From Basidiobolus meristosporus CBS 931.73 (Eukaryota > Basidiobolomycota > Basidiobolomycetes > Basidiobolales > Basidiobolaceae): 64,000 nt of DNA. Location of the stretch: NCBI GenBank assembly GCA_002104905.1, contig MCFE01000301.1:1-64000 (forward strand), written 5' to 3'. Position numbers and translations under genes: made by a program. The notes under the pieces are model-generated. The model did no database searches. It saw nothing but the letters and a program-made list of their open reading frames with translations, and was not told where the DNA came from. Positions 46,051-57,176 of the stretch are shown piece after piece. The number at the start of each line of letters is the position of its first letter. Positions within the stretch are counted from its first letter, which is position 1.

Positions 46051-48227
46051 CTAATGATAGGCCAAGGTGTCGATCAATTTGTAGTTGCTGATACTGTCAA
46101 GAACCCAATTGGCGAAAACTACTTCGCAAGAGTACTGCTCTCTGTATTTGTTTTTTGTTCGCATCGATGTTTTGTTGTCACATATCACCCGGACCTGTTG
46201 GTTATTCGCAGGAGGCCACCTGTCCAGTACGGTGGCTCCACCCGCATTCAACAGCATTATCAGATCGTCCCGAGCCGGCTGTTTGAACTCACCAGCCAAG
46301 AAATATTGTTGCCCTTGAAACAAGCGAGGTTCCTGCAGCGAAACAGAGCTGTCAATATCGGATCACAGAAGCTAGCCATCTCCATAAGTTACCTGCTTCT
46401 TGATGCTCTGACGAGCACGTCTAGGCCCATAGTTTGAAAAATGTTCATCCCCAATAATCTCGTAGGCATCCTCTTCAAGCCATTCGTTACGCTTGAGCGA
46501 ATCCTCAACCCCTGCTCAAATTAACCTTCATTAGATGCTTATCAAAGAAACACAGACTCGCACGATCGTTACATTGGTAGCTTACAAGCCAGCGTCCATG
46601 CAATATGGCCAAGAAATATTTCATGGTACGCCTGGAGGTCCCTTTGACTAACAAAAAACTCAGTCCCGTCAAGCAAGGAACCCAAATGGATATAGAAATA
46701 CCTGCTTCGGTGACCAAGTGGGTGACATCTTTCTTAAACTCCGCGACGACGGAGGCATGCAACTTCTTCGCGGTGGAGTTCAGCTTTTTCTTGAAAATTA
46801 CACAATGTTAATCCACATCGGTGATGCTTGGCTGACGTTGAGAATAGATTGACATACAGTTTGTGAGGCTTTAAGCATTGTTCCCAAGATGACGGGCATT
46901 TCTGGGGGATCTTGATTTTGGGAGGTTACTTCGGAAGAATCGAATAGGTCTGGTGACGAGCATCTGGTGTCTGAAGGTGATCCTGCCATTGTATCCTGCG
47001 TGTCGTTCTGAAGTATGCTCTTTGGTGATGCTTCATCTATTATTGTTGACTTATCGGTGAGTAAACATATAGAGTAGAAGAAGTTGTCAGAACCTACTAT
47101 TAAGCTCAGCTAGAACAACATCGACATCCGATACTAGCTGCTGCAACAACATAAGATTCTAAACAGATGGTGAATTCAGTAAAGTACAATGCCAATACTC
47201 AATAGCTGTGTATCTGCTCACCTGTGTGGAGGGCTCTACTTGCGATGCATCGATGTCTACTGATAGGCTTGGCTCATATTGCATATGTGCTGCATGATTA
47301 AGATTCTTAGTAAAGCGTGCGATGAGCGCTAGCTACCAAACTTACGAGAGTTGCTGTTTTTTTCTGCAAACAACGATTTATTGGTAAGACGAGGCTGAAT
47401 TTCAGGTGTCAGATTGAAGGACATACCTGATGAGGACATCAAAGCCTTTCTTTTGGAGTTTTCAGCCTTGACCACAACTTTGCTCTTCTTACGTTCTCCC
47501 GATGTAGGCTGGTATATTGACAGTAAGTCAAGTTGAAAAGAAACATATATCTTGAGACACCATCGCTTTGGTACCTGCTCACTGTCTGTCGCATCCAATT
47601 TTGCTTTTCCTTTGTTTTTACCACGCCTCCTTTTTTTGACCGGGCTACATACGCCCCCGTTATCATTCGTATCCTCTTCCTCTTTTGACGGATACGGGTA
47701 TGCTTGAGAAAGGTTGGGGATCGGATCACAATGCCACTCGCTGTGTTGCTTTTCTTGAGAGAGTGCTACATAACATGTTACCTTATTGAAAGCCTCATTG
47801 AAACGGTAAGGTTGACTGCTTACCAGCACCGGTCAGCTCTTCATACGAGTCCAATAATTCTTGGTAGGCTTCGGCCAGTTCCCCGGTATCCTCCATCTTA
47901 TTTAAACCTCTCTTGGTGATCGGGGTCTTGCAAAGTGGACAAGTAGCGAGATTCATTTGAAGTGAATGGTGTATGCACTCTTCGCAAAATAAGTGATTGC
48001 ATTGTGTCGAATAAGGATTACGTAGAATCCCCAAACTAACGCAAAATAAGTGGCCCTGAGTTAACATGCAGCACGTAAACACTATTTTCATTTGGTTCTT
48101 ATGAACACTACCATATAGGACAATTAAGCTCTGCTGCCATTCGGCGCAATATGCCGCTTATTGTTTTTGGGATTTCTTCAGTAAAGATACCCGACTGTGA
48201 GGGCAGGACATCTTGGTCAAGAGACAT
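46051..48227 (-). CDS. BRCA1/BARD1-like RING and tandem-BRCT protein
   Basis: The start at 48227 gives MSLDQDVLPSQSGIFTEEIP. An N-terminal C3HC4 RING follows: ELNCPI joined to CLGILRNPYSTQCNHLFCEE, then CIHHSLQMNLATCPLCKTPI. A long charged middle part contains a basic PVKKRRRGKNKGKAK likely nuclear signal. The C-terminus has two BRCT repeats. The first, at about 46505-46800, has KKDVTHLVTEA, then GTSRRTMKYFLAILHGRWLV and SYQ. EEDAYEIIGDEH and YGPRRARQ form the linker, and the second repeat has PRLFQGQQYFLAGEF, DDLIMLLNAGGATVL and VVFANWVLDSI, ending HLAYH-like at 46051. This RING plus BRCT-BRCT order is that of BRCA1/BARD1, a ubiquitin ligase in homologous recombination. About ten introns make some middle exons approximate. 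Confidence 0.82.
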
Positions 48228-48590
48228 TGCATTAACTCTCGAATTGTTTTGGTCTTTCCAGCGTAAATACAAAAACACAATGAACCACGGTTCTTTGACA
48301 AGTGATTCCAACCAATGTAATTATATAACCAAATATTTGGTAAAATCGGTAGCAACAGTCAATGCTCAATACTGTATTCCTGAACTGTGAAGTGCTGCGT
48401 ATTTGAATCAGCCATGTCATGCTAGTAGTAATAAAATGAATGAAAATTCTAGGAAACATCCTCGAATCACGGTTTCATAAAAAAATCCTCTGATTTTTTG
48501 TAATCTCGCGATGCTAATATCACATCAAGTCATAGTAATAGCGTTCACGCTTAATATTTCCCTTGTCTATCAAGAGTATTTCTTGTTGAG
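48228..48590. promoter_or_regulatory. Shared divergent promoter of the BRCA1-like gene and SYF1
   Basis: 363 bp separate the ATGs at 48227 (-) and 48591 (+). AT-rich, with an A-run at about 48480. No gene is seen in it. Confidence 0.45.
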
Positions 48591-51164
48591 ATGCCGGGGC
48601 AAAACCTCAGAAGTGCCGACGATAATGTAGAGGGATCCTCTCTGTTCATGATCGTATCCTTTTTTGTTTCGCGTGAACTAATTAGCGTATCGCAACTGCC
48701 TGTTTATATGTTTGTCCCTTAACCGTGTTTTACAGAGCGAGGAGGATATTGCCTATGAGGAAGATCTTCTACGGAACCCCTATACCCTTAAGGGCTGGCA
48801 AAGATATTTGGAGCATAAAAGTAATTCCTCTCTCCAGCATAAGATTTTCATCTACGAAAGAGCGGTCAAAGAGCTTCCTGGCTCCTATAAGCTATGGAAG
48901 GCATATCTAGATCTGAGGCGCTCAATCCTCAAGGGTAAGAATCCAGTGAGCTTTGCTCCCGCGTATGAGAAGGTGAACAATTGTTTTGAGAGAGCTTTGG
49001 TCCTTTTGCACAAGGTACGTCATTATGATGAATCTGCCAACCGATTCGAGTCCTAATGTTCGCTTTGATAACATAGATGCCCCGCATCTGGTTAGATTAT
49101 TGCCATTTCTTGATCAACCAAGGCTATGTCACAAAAACGCGTAGAGTGTTCGATCGTGCCCTTCGTGCCCTCCCAATAACTCAACACGCAAGAGTATGGG
49201 AGCTGTACTTGAGATTTGCCCGTCTGGTTGGTGGTGAAACTGCTTTACGTGTTTACAAGCGCTATCTTCAACTGGAACCCGATCATATCGAAGAATACAT
49301 CGACCTACTCATTTCCATGAAACGCTATGACGAGGCCACCTCTAGGCTTGCTGTGATAGCTAATGACGATAAATTCCAGTCATTGCAAGGAAAGTCGAAG
49401 TACCAACTGTGGATGGAGCTTTGCGACATCGCCTGTAAATACCCAACCGAAATCAAGACACTAAACATCGAGCCTATCATTCGGGACGGAATCAAACGCT
49501 TTACTGATCAGACAGGCAAGCTGTGGAATTCGTTGGCCAGATACTGGATAATGCAGAACCAATTTGAGAAGGCCAGGGACGTTTATGAAGAGGGTATCAA
49601 TGTGGTCATGACTGTCCGTGACTTCACTCAGATCTTTGACGCGTACGCCGAGTTTGAGGAGTCGGTGATTACTTCGAAGATGGAGTTGGTTGCCGAGCGA
49701 GCGGAGGATGGTGAGCAGGATCCAGAGGAGGATTTGGATCTTGATCTAAGACTGATGAGGTTTGAAAAATTGATGGACAGACGGCCATTCCTTGTGAATG
49801 ACGTTCTCCTTCGACAAAACCCCAACAACGTCAACGAATGGGAAAAGCGGGTTGCTTTGTGGAAGGATAACGCTGAGAAGGTGGTTGAGACGTATACAAC
49901 AGCGATCGCTACCATTAATCCAAAGAAGGCTGTCGGCAAGCTTAATCAGCTGTGGGTCAACTTCGCCAAGTTTTACGAGAAGGGTGGCAACTTGGAAACT
50001 GCGCGAGCCGTGTTCGAGAAGGGTGTGCTGGTGAACTTCAAGTCTGTGAATGACCTGGCCGACCTCTGGTGTGAGTATGCCGAGATGGAGCTCCAGCATG
50101 AAAACTTCGACAGAGCAGTTGATATCATGGGCCGAGCCACTGCTCCACCAAAAAACACCAGAGTCAGTTTCCACGACGAGTCAATACCTGTCCAGTCGCG
50201 TGTTTTCAAGGCGCTGAAGCTTTGGTCATTCTATGTCGATCTTGAAGAGAGCATCGGCTCGATTGAATCCACTCGAGCCGTTTACGATCGTATTTTGGAC
50301 TTGAAAATCGCAACGCCACAAATCATCATCAATTATGCCGCCTTCCTGGAAGAAAACAAATACTTTGAAGAGAGCTTCAAGGTGTATGAGCGCGGAGTCG
50401 AGTTGTTCAACTATCCGGTGGCATTTGAAATCTGGAACATCTATCTTTCCAAGTTTCTTTCCCGCTTTGGCGGCTCTAAGCTCGAGCGCGCTAGAGATCT
50501 GTTCGAACAGGCTTTGGAGAAATGCCCGGCCAAATTTGCCAAGCCGCTTTATTTGATGTATGGCAAGCTTGAGGAGGAGCATGGCTTAGCCAAACATGCC
50601 ATGAAGGTCTATGATCGTGCCACCAGAGCGGTCTCTGATGAAGACAGATTCGAGATGTTCAACTTTTACATTGCCAAGGCTAGCGCATCCTTTGGAATCG
50701 CATCCACCAGAGAGATCTACGAACGCTCCATCGAGGTTTTACCAGACCATCACGCCAGAGATATGTGCATGAGATATGCCGAGCTGGAAGTCAAGCTTGG
50801 AGAAATCGACCGTGCCAGGGCCTTGTATGCGTATGGCTCCCAATTCTGCGATCCTCGTGTAAGTGTTTGTGATTTGGGCTTTTTCCCGCGACGTACTGAC
50901 GTTTTTGCACTATAGATCGTACCTACATTCTGGAAGACCTGGGAGACGTTCGAGGTTAATCATGGTAATGAGGATACCTATAAGGAGATGCTCCGCATCA
51001 AGAGAAGTGTCCAAGCACAATACAACACAGAGGTCAACTTTATCTCCGCTCAAATGATTGCCTCTCGCCAACAGCAAAAGCAAGAATCGGCGTCACAAAC
51101 ACCAGCAAACCCTGAAGAGGCAGCTGGGTCTGGTGAGATCGCCATTGATGATATGGATCTTTAG
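48591..51164 (+). CDS. SYF1: Pre-mRNA-splicing factor Syf1 (XAB2 homologue)
   Basis: Syf1 is a HAT-repeat scaffold of the Prp19/NTC complex in the catalytic spliceosome; human XAB2 also acts in transcription-coupled repair. Exon 1 from 48591 encodes [20 protein letters not shown]. Then come [20 protein letters not shown] and WQRYLEHK, the first HAT unit. The large exon 49077-50840 carries the repeats ([108 protein letters not shown]). The last exon has [20 protein letters not shown] and ends IAIDDMDL. Length is about 815 residues, as in the family. Four exons, three introns. The acidic [15 protein letters not shown] insert near residue 330 is family-typical. Confidence 0.97.
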
Positions 51165-51357
51165 CATCGTCTCTCCCCATCTAGTTATGTTTGTTACATC
51201 TATTTAGTTTAAGTCCCCTCTAAATGCAAACGCAAATTCAATTACATAAAATCCGCTGTAAAATAGAATATTCAAAACCTCCCCAACAAGGATAGCGCGA
51301 CACCAGCGATATCTAATTCCAATGAACGGTCTATATTTTGGGTTGGAATGCTTTCCA

Positions 51358-52585
51358 TTAAAGGGTTGAGCTTTGCTCTTTGTGGAGGGTGATAAGCTGG
51401 GCAAGCCGTGTGACTGCTTTTGCACTGGGGATGTTCCATTCATTACAAAATTGCTTCGCAACTTCAAGGGGAATGTCGTGCTCATGCAATGGAATGCTTT
51501 TCACTGCACCATCGTGAATCTCTATTTCTAATATCATGAGGATTTCCCCTTGGCATTGTGATTTGGCTGTGCCGTCAACTTCTATAGATTCAGAATTGCT
51601 GGCTTCAATTTGCTCAGGTTGTGAAGAAGGCCACGCTGCATCTGGCTCAATGAAGTTCATCTGCTCAGTGGACGACTCATTCACGTCTTCATGTTCCGCT
51701 GGCATGCTCCAAAATTCAATTCCCTTCACGTCCTCATCGTGGTTAAATAGCGTACATTCTCGCTCCGGCTCATCTAGCGTCAATTCTGAAAGTTCATCGA
51801 TGATTGCTTCGGGGTCCCTACAGCTCTTTTGCTTTACTAAGACTTTATGGGAACTAGTCGTGATTTCAGTGGGCTCTGTGGCTTTGTCGAATTTGGAAGC
51901 TTGTTGATTCTTGGTTTCCCAAAGGCGTTTAGCATATTCCTGAGGACGAGGCTTGAAGTTTTTACCCTGTCTATGCCACTGACCAGACCCCATCTGGGAA
52001 TCGTTCACTGTGTCTTCTGTCCCGAGTTGGTGCCAGTTAGAGATTCCGGTTGTGGGAGACCCATCCACGGGTAATCGATTTTTCAGAGGTTTATTCTTGC
52101 TCTTGGATTGCGTTTTCTCTTCAATTTGTGGTTTATAGTTTCTTCCAACACGATGGAGCCCACCAGGCTCTACTCCATTTGGGGAATATCTCGATTGTCC
52201 AGAACCCAGATTATGCCAAGCTGAAATTTGGGTAGAGGTGGTTGTATTTTGGGCAATATGGTTGTCATTCACTGCTATCAAATGTGTTATTCAAAAAATC
52301 TGTACAAGAGTTCGTGGGATTTCGCTTACGTTGCTGGTACCCCTGTTGGTAATAATTTGAGATGTATCTTGACGAGTTGCTGCCTGGTAGAGTGTGCGTA
52401 AGAAATTTCTGCTGCTTAATGTTGTTCTTGCGCTGCTTCGGGGCAACCTCCTCAACTGGTTTGTAATTTTTTCCGATTCTATGTAGGCCACCTAACTCAA
52501 CCGGTCGTCCTGAATTGTTTTCGTTTGAGTAGTGTAAATGCCAGGCTGATATCTTTTGGGTATTGGTTAGGTTTCCTTTCTGCAT
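51358..52585 (-). CDS. Unrecognised protein with three WH...GGLHRxGxNYKP repeats
   Basis: Two exons (52585 to about 52330, and about 52268 to 51358) give about 390 residues. The N-terminal half has three copies of a roughly 33-residue motif. Copy 1 has ISAWHLHYS and LGGLHRIGKNYKP, copy 2 ISAWHNLGSG and PGGLHRVGRNYKP, and copy 3 ISNWHQLGTE and SGQWHRQGKNFKP. Lys-rich linkers separate them. The middle is acidic (DELSELTLDEPERE). The C-terminal 60 residues form a folded-looking module, ILEIEIHDGAVKSIPLHEHD and IPLEVAKQFCNEWNIP. It resembles a short alpha/beta segment found at the ends of various eukaryotic coiled-coil proteins. I do not know the repeat. Nuclear or RNA-associated function is only a guess from the basic linkers. 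The gene is convergent with SYF1 (193 bp between stops). Confidence 0.7.
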
Positions 52586-52826
52586 TGTGTGTTGAGTGAT
52601 AAAATAAGTATGTTAGAGAAACTCAACACGTACCCAGGGCCCAATGGTACTCTAATGTGGATAATTGATTTTTGATGTTTCCCTTCGTTACACCACTTCT
52701 TGATGCTGAACAATCAATAGAAACCCTACTCTCTATTGTTTATTTACCCGTTGTATACGCTAATTTTACATAAATTAAGCAAGTTATCTACGCCAGTCTC
52801 AGGTATGCAAATCGAATACAAGCAGC

Positions 52827-53496
52827 CTAAACAGCATCAGTCAACCCTTTTGCCTTTCGCTTAGTAACGGTATGTTCTGCTCCAACTGATTTTAAATTGG
52901 TAATCTGTTTGATGTCGGGGTTAAGAAAGCGACATATTTGGATAGAAGATCAAAATTCTTATTACCAGAGTGTAGTTACTCATCTCTCCCTCATAGCGGG
53001 CTTTATCCTGAGCTGCCATTTCAACATATGGCTGACCAACAACATGAGATAATGCATTCAAAAGGAGCCAAACAAGAACTACCTTTTTTTCATTTTCGCC
53101 CATATTCTTCCATCTGGCTGCCAAAATCTTTACCAAATCAGAGGGAGTTGCATTAGGATTGTTTTCTTTCTCAGAAGCCCTAATTTTGCATCTTAGTTCA
53201 TGTATAGGCCTGAAATCCCGGCGACTAAAAAATTACCTTTGTTCCGACGCGAATATTATATAGGAAGTTCTTGGTCGCTTTGGACGATCTTTTTGATTGT
53301 CTTCACCTTTGGTGTTCTTGGACTTTTTCCCTTTCTTGACACCTTTCTCGGTAGAGGCATTTTGCGCCTGTTGTCTCTTTGGCTTTGAGACTACGTTACA
53401 TATCACTTTCTGCATTTTGAATGATTTTTGTGTGCCTGTATTGATACCTCTGTTGGTTAATTCTTTGGGGATTTTCTCAACACTTGAACATTCCAT
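52827..53496 (-). CDS. HMG-box protein
   Basis: Four exons from the ATG at 53496 to the stop at 52827. A Lys-rich N-terminus (EKGVKKGKKSKNTKG) precedes one HMG box: DRPKRPRTSYIIFASEQR, IRASEKENNPNATPSDLV, KILAARWKNMGENEKK, and PYVEMAAQDKARYEGEMSNY. The Trp and Tyr core residues of the box are conserved. It looks like the non-sequence-specific Nhp6/SSRP1 type, by the LAARWKNM and MAAQDKARYE pattern. The C-terminus is basic (TVTKRKAKG). Chromatin binding in the nucleus is expected from the family; a mitochondrial HMG role cannot be excluded. The intron ends in the box are approximate. Confidence 0.87.
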
Positions 53497-53794
53497 ACTT
53501 CCTTTTCCACTCGGCGAGGAATTGGGTCAACTTGAGAGCAGGTATACATCTGTTGGCATTTTTATGTCCATCCTAGCCTATCATAGTGCCAAACATTGCG
53601 CCACTCAAGTAAATCACAGTCTTGGATATATGCTTTCGGGCTAGCTATGTGTCATTGAGATTGTAAGTAGTGTAGCATTCAATCAGATGATATTAATCAT
53701 ATGAGTAGAATTGACCTAATGCTCCCATAAATCGAGTCAAGTTTATTGATTGATTTCCAATCAGCCTGCATTGCTTGAATGCAAAGCATTCAAA

Positions 53795-54523
53795 CTAGTG
53801 CTTTTGATTATAATTTTGCGTCGCGGGGGCTACACCAAATTCCTCTGGGACCTCTATCTTATGCTCAATACATATCACTTTGATAAGTGCGTGATGATGC
53901 ACTAGGAAGAACTTTAGACAGAGGTTACGAAAAACATTGAGCATATCAACATACCGGCATGATGTATACAGAACCATAGCTCCCGGCCGTAGTTCGATGG
54001 AAACTCAGACCTACTATCATCCGTGCTGTTAACAATGGCTAACAAATGGACTGGTGTTTCCAACGATATGTCGCTGTTTAGGAGCTTCGATTGAAGTTTT
54101 TCAATTTCTTTGATGGCCACCTCCACGTCAGTCTCCATAGGCACCTAGAAGGAGATACACAGTGTGAAGATATGGACTTTTGAGACTCAAGAGAACTGGT
54201 GTGAAGGGGTATTCATGCTTATCAACATAAATTCATACATTGCGATCGCGAGCGTCATAATCAACTGTCCAGGCTGCGTGACCATTAGAGACACAGGAAG
54301 TACCTTCAGGTTTGTTTGCCAGTAATAGCCTAAAGTGATCAGCCAAGTGCCGTACGTGCTTTGCAACGTTACTTTTTGGAACGAAAGTGGACTCTTTTGT
54401 GAAACTGTCTTTAGGGAGTGAGTTCAGCAGAGCTTTGCTTTGTTCCAATATCTCAACTGCTATGGCGCGAAGCTCGTTTTGCCTCTCCATCTTCTCCGCC
54501 GCAAGGATTGTATTTTTTACCAT
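53795..54523 (-). CDS. DinB-like superfamily protein
   Basis: Three exons from 54523 to 53795 encode about 170 residues. The pattern is a four-helix DinB-like bundle: MVKNTILAAEKMERQNELRA, VAKHVRHLADHFRLLL, VDYDARDRN, PMETDVEVAIKEIEKL, then NYGRELWFCIHHA and HHHALIKVICI. The His of the RHLADHF helix and the HHxxxHHH cluster match the divalent-metal ligands of the superfamily. The ending EVPEEFGVAPATQNY is typical of uncharacterised bacterial and fungal members. DinB proteins include thiol-dependent transferases, but no substrate can be inferred here. Intron ends between HHA and HHHAL are supported by GTATGT and CTAG. Confidence 0.75.
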
Positions 54524-55232
54524 TTCAAAGTCACCACTTTATCAAGTTTGAGTCTAGTTGTTGGTGTGTATGTATAAAGGATTGGTATATATGTGACGTG
54601 CAACCCGCTACAAACATCTTAAAGTAAGGCTTTACACTGTGGTGACACGCACGTGACGCACTTTAACTAATATCAGTGACAAATCAAATTCCCATACTTG
54701 AATGACCTCAACTTACGCAAGTCACATTCCTAAATTTGGTTGGATCAGCCAAACACTATGATCTTGGGAGTGAAATTTCTTGCTACTAGAAAAGCAATGA
54801 GCTCATTGAGAATCACTTCACATGAGACCAGTTTTTCCAATACCCCAAGATATTTGCCATTTGGTGAAATAATAACGACATTGGCACCTCTTTGTTATTT
54901 CGAGGGCACCGGTATTGGGATTTAAGCAGATATAACCCTATATACTTAATGATCAATATCAAGAGAATATTTAAACAATCTTAAAGAAAAGTAGATTAAA
55001 GCATATGGGAAGTTATGAACCAAATTAATCGAACAATTTTGGGGATACATAAGGGAGTCCTACAATGAAAATCAGAATAGAATTCATCAGCTTACGTAGG
55101 CGTCATCATCAAGGAGAGCACCACGCAACACCTAATTTTTCTTGTTTTCCCTAGTCATTAAAATTCCGTATATTGACGAAGTAGAAGTAGCATTATTCAA
55201 GCAAAGCGTATCCTAAAGCATACATATACAAG
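54524..55232. other. Intergenic region, divergent promoter side of DinB-like gene and RPN10
   Basis: About 710 bp. Apart from a 61-residue chance frame at 54740-54925, no coding sequence is visible. It must contain both promoters. AT-rich. Confidence 0.4.
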
Positions 55233-56606
55233 ATGGTCCTCGAAGCTACTATGCTCATGTAAAGTTCCCCTTCCCTAAATTATGTACTGATCGAGATCTA
55301 GACCGTATTGACCCGTATCTTATGGATGTAGTTTAGATAACTCCGAATGGATGAGAAACGGAGATTACACGCCTACCAGACTAGAAGCTCAAGGCGACGC
55401 TGTCAACCTGATTTTCAACTCCAAGTTTCAGTCCAATCCAGAGAATACCGTTGGTTTAATGACCATGGCTAACAAAGGGTTGGTACTTTGAAAAACGACA
55501 TCCAGACCTCATTTGATTTATCTTCTCATTTTTCCCTTCACAGACCTGAAGTGTTGGTCACTTTGACTCGTGATGTTGGCAAAATCCTAAACGCCCTTCA
55601 TAATATCAAATCGGAAGGAAACTCCAGTCTTACTACCGGAATCCAGATTGCACAGGTTAGCGAGGATTGTGATATGGACAACAAAACCCGCTTTCTTACC
55701 TCTGTGTACAGCTTGCCTTGAAACATAGACAGAACAAGAACCAGCAACAGCGTATCATCGTTTTCGTCGGCAGTCCAGTGACCACCGATGAAAAGTCTTT
55801 GGTGAAATTGGCCAAGAAAATGAAGAAAAATAATATTGCTATTGATGTGATCAACTTTGGTGAAGAGGGTGAGAACACCAGCAAGCTCGAAGCATTCATA
55901 ACCGCCGTAAACAGCAATGACAACAGGTATGCATTCAGCACTTACAATTGCTACTCGTGCAACTTGCTAACCCGGTCTGTTGTCAAATAGTCATCTGGTC
56001 ACTATTCCTCCAGGCCCTCACATTCTTAGCGATATCCTCATTTCCTCACCCATCTTCGCCGGTGAAGGTAGCTCCGTGCCAGGTTATAGTGGCTCTGGTG
56101 GCTCCTATGAGCTGGGTGTTGATCCCAACCTTGATCCAGAGCTCGCTCTTGCTCTTCGTATCTCTCTCGAAGAGGAAAAGGCACGACAGGAGCAAGAAGC
56201 AGCCAAGGCCAACCAAAACAAAGAAGGTAGTTCTGCAACTCCTCAAGCAGCGGCACCATCAGGGGAGGCTGGAAATACTGAAGAAGATATGCTAGCTCAA
56301 GCCTTAGCCATGTCAATGGACAATTCTGAGGGCAAAGATGTTCAAATGGAGGATGTACCAAGTGAAGCATTGACTGAGGAAGAGCAAATTGCTCGCGCCA
56401 TTTCACTATCCATGCAATCGGATTCCAACGATAACAAAGCCGAAGGAGCCCCATCCTCAGACCCCGCTTTCATGAATTCAGTTTTAGAGTCTCTCCCAGG
56501 AGTTGATCCCAACGATCCACGCGTCAAGAACGCCTTGCAGGGACTTTCGAGCAACACCGAGTCTGACAAGAATGAGAAGGAGAACGACGATGCCAAGAAA
56601 GAGTAA
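55233..56606 (+). CDS. RPN10: 26S proteasome ubiquitin receptor Rpn10
   Basis: Rpn10 links the base and lid of the 19S particle and captures polyubiquitin. Exon 1 (55233-55258) and exon 2 (from 55332) join to [20 protein letters not shown], the conserved start. The VWA domain runs to about residue 190: [60 protein letters not shown], and [20 protein letters not shown]. Three ubiquitin-interacting motifs follow: [30 protein letters not shown] and [15 protein letters not shown]. Yeast Rpn10 has one UIM and human S5a two, so three is more than usual. The tail is Asp/Glu/Asn-rich and ends NDDAKKE. Four introns. Confidence 0.96.
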
Positions 56607-57176
56607 ATGATTCCTGTAATCTCGGAAATTAATTTGATTATTTATACTTCTTGATATTTACCCTACATAAAATATGACTGAACTCGTTGTATCCTCAGCA
56701 TCGAGTTTAATTGTGACATATAGTAAAGTGTGAAAGGAATCACTAAATTTCTCACCAACATTTAACAATGCTGTCCTGTATCTCGACTAAGATTGGTTTG
56801 AAATCAGTCCTACATGTAGATCGTATTTGTGCTGGCTATCTTTAGGTGAGCATATGGCAGTCGTGGTAGGTGCCACATGAAGATTACTGAGGACACTGGA
56901 CGCCATTATGTATTACCGCCCGAAATTCTCCCCAGGTGCACAGCTGATGCTAGCATCGGTAACAGCGCACTAGAAGGGGCGTTTGACCTCACATTAGCAC
57001 AGGCCTGTGGTATTTTGCCACCAACTATTATCATATGTTGAATGTCTAAAGGGTTTGTTTATTCTAAGAGATTAATACAATTATAAGGCTATGTTACAAG
57101 TACTTCGAAAAGCGCGACCCGTTTTTCAAAAACAGCTCCAGATTATAGTAATATTACGAAAGAGTAGAGTGCTCCT
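56607..57176. other. Intergenic region between convergent RPN10 and kinase genes
   Basis: About 570 bp, with 3' UTRs of both genes expected. No ORF of interest. No RNA gene is seen. Confidence 0.4.
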
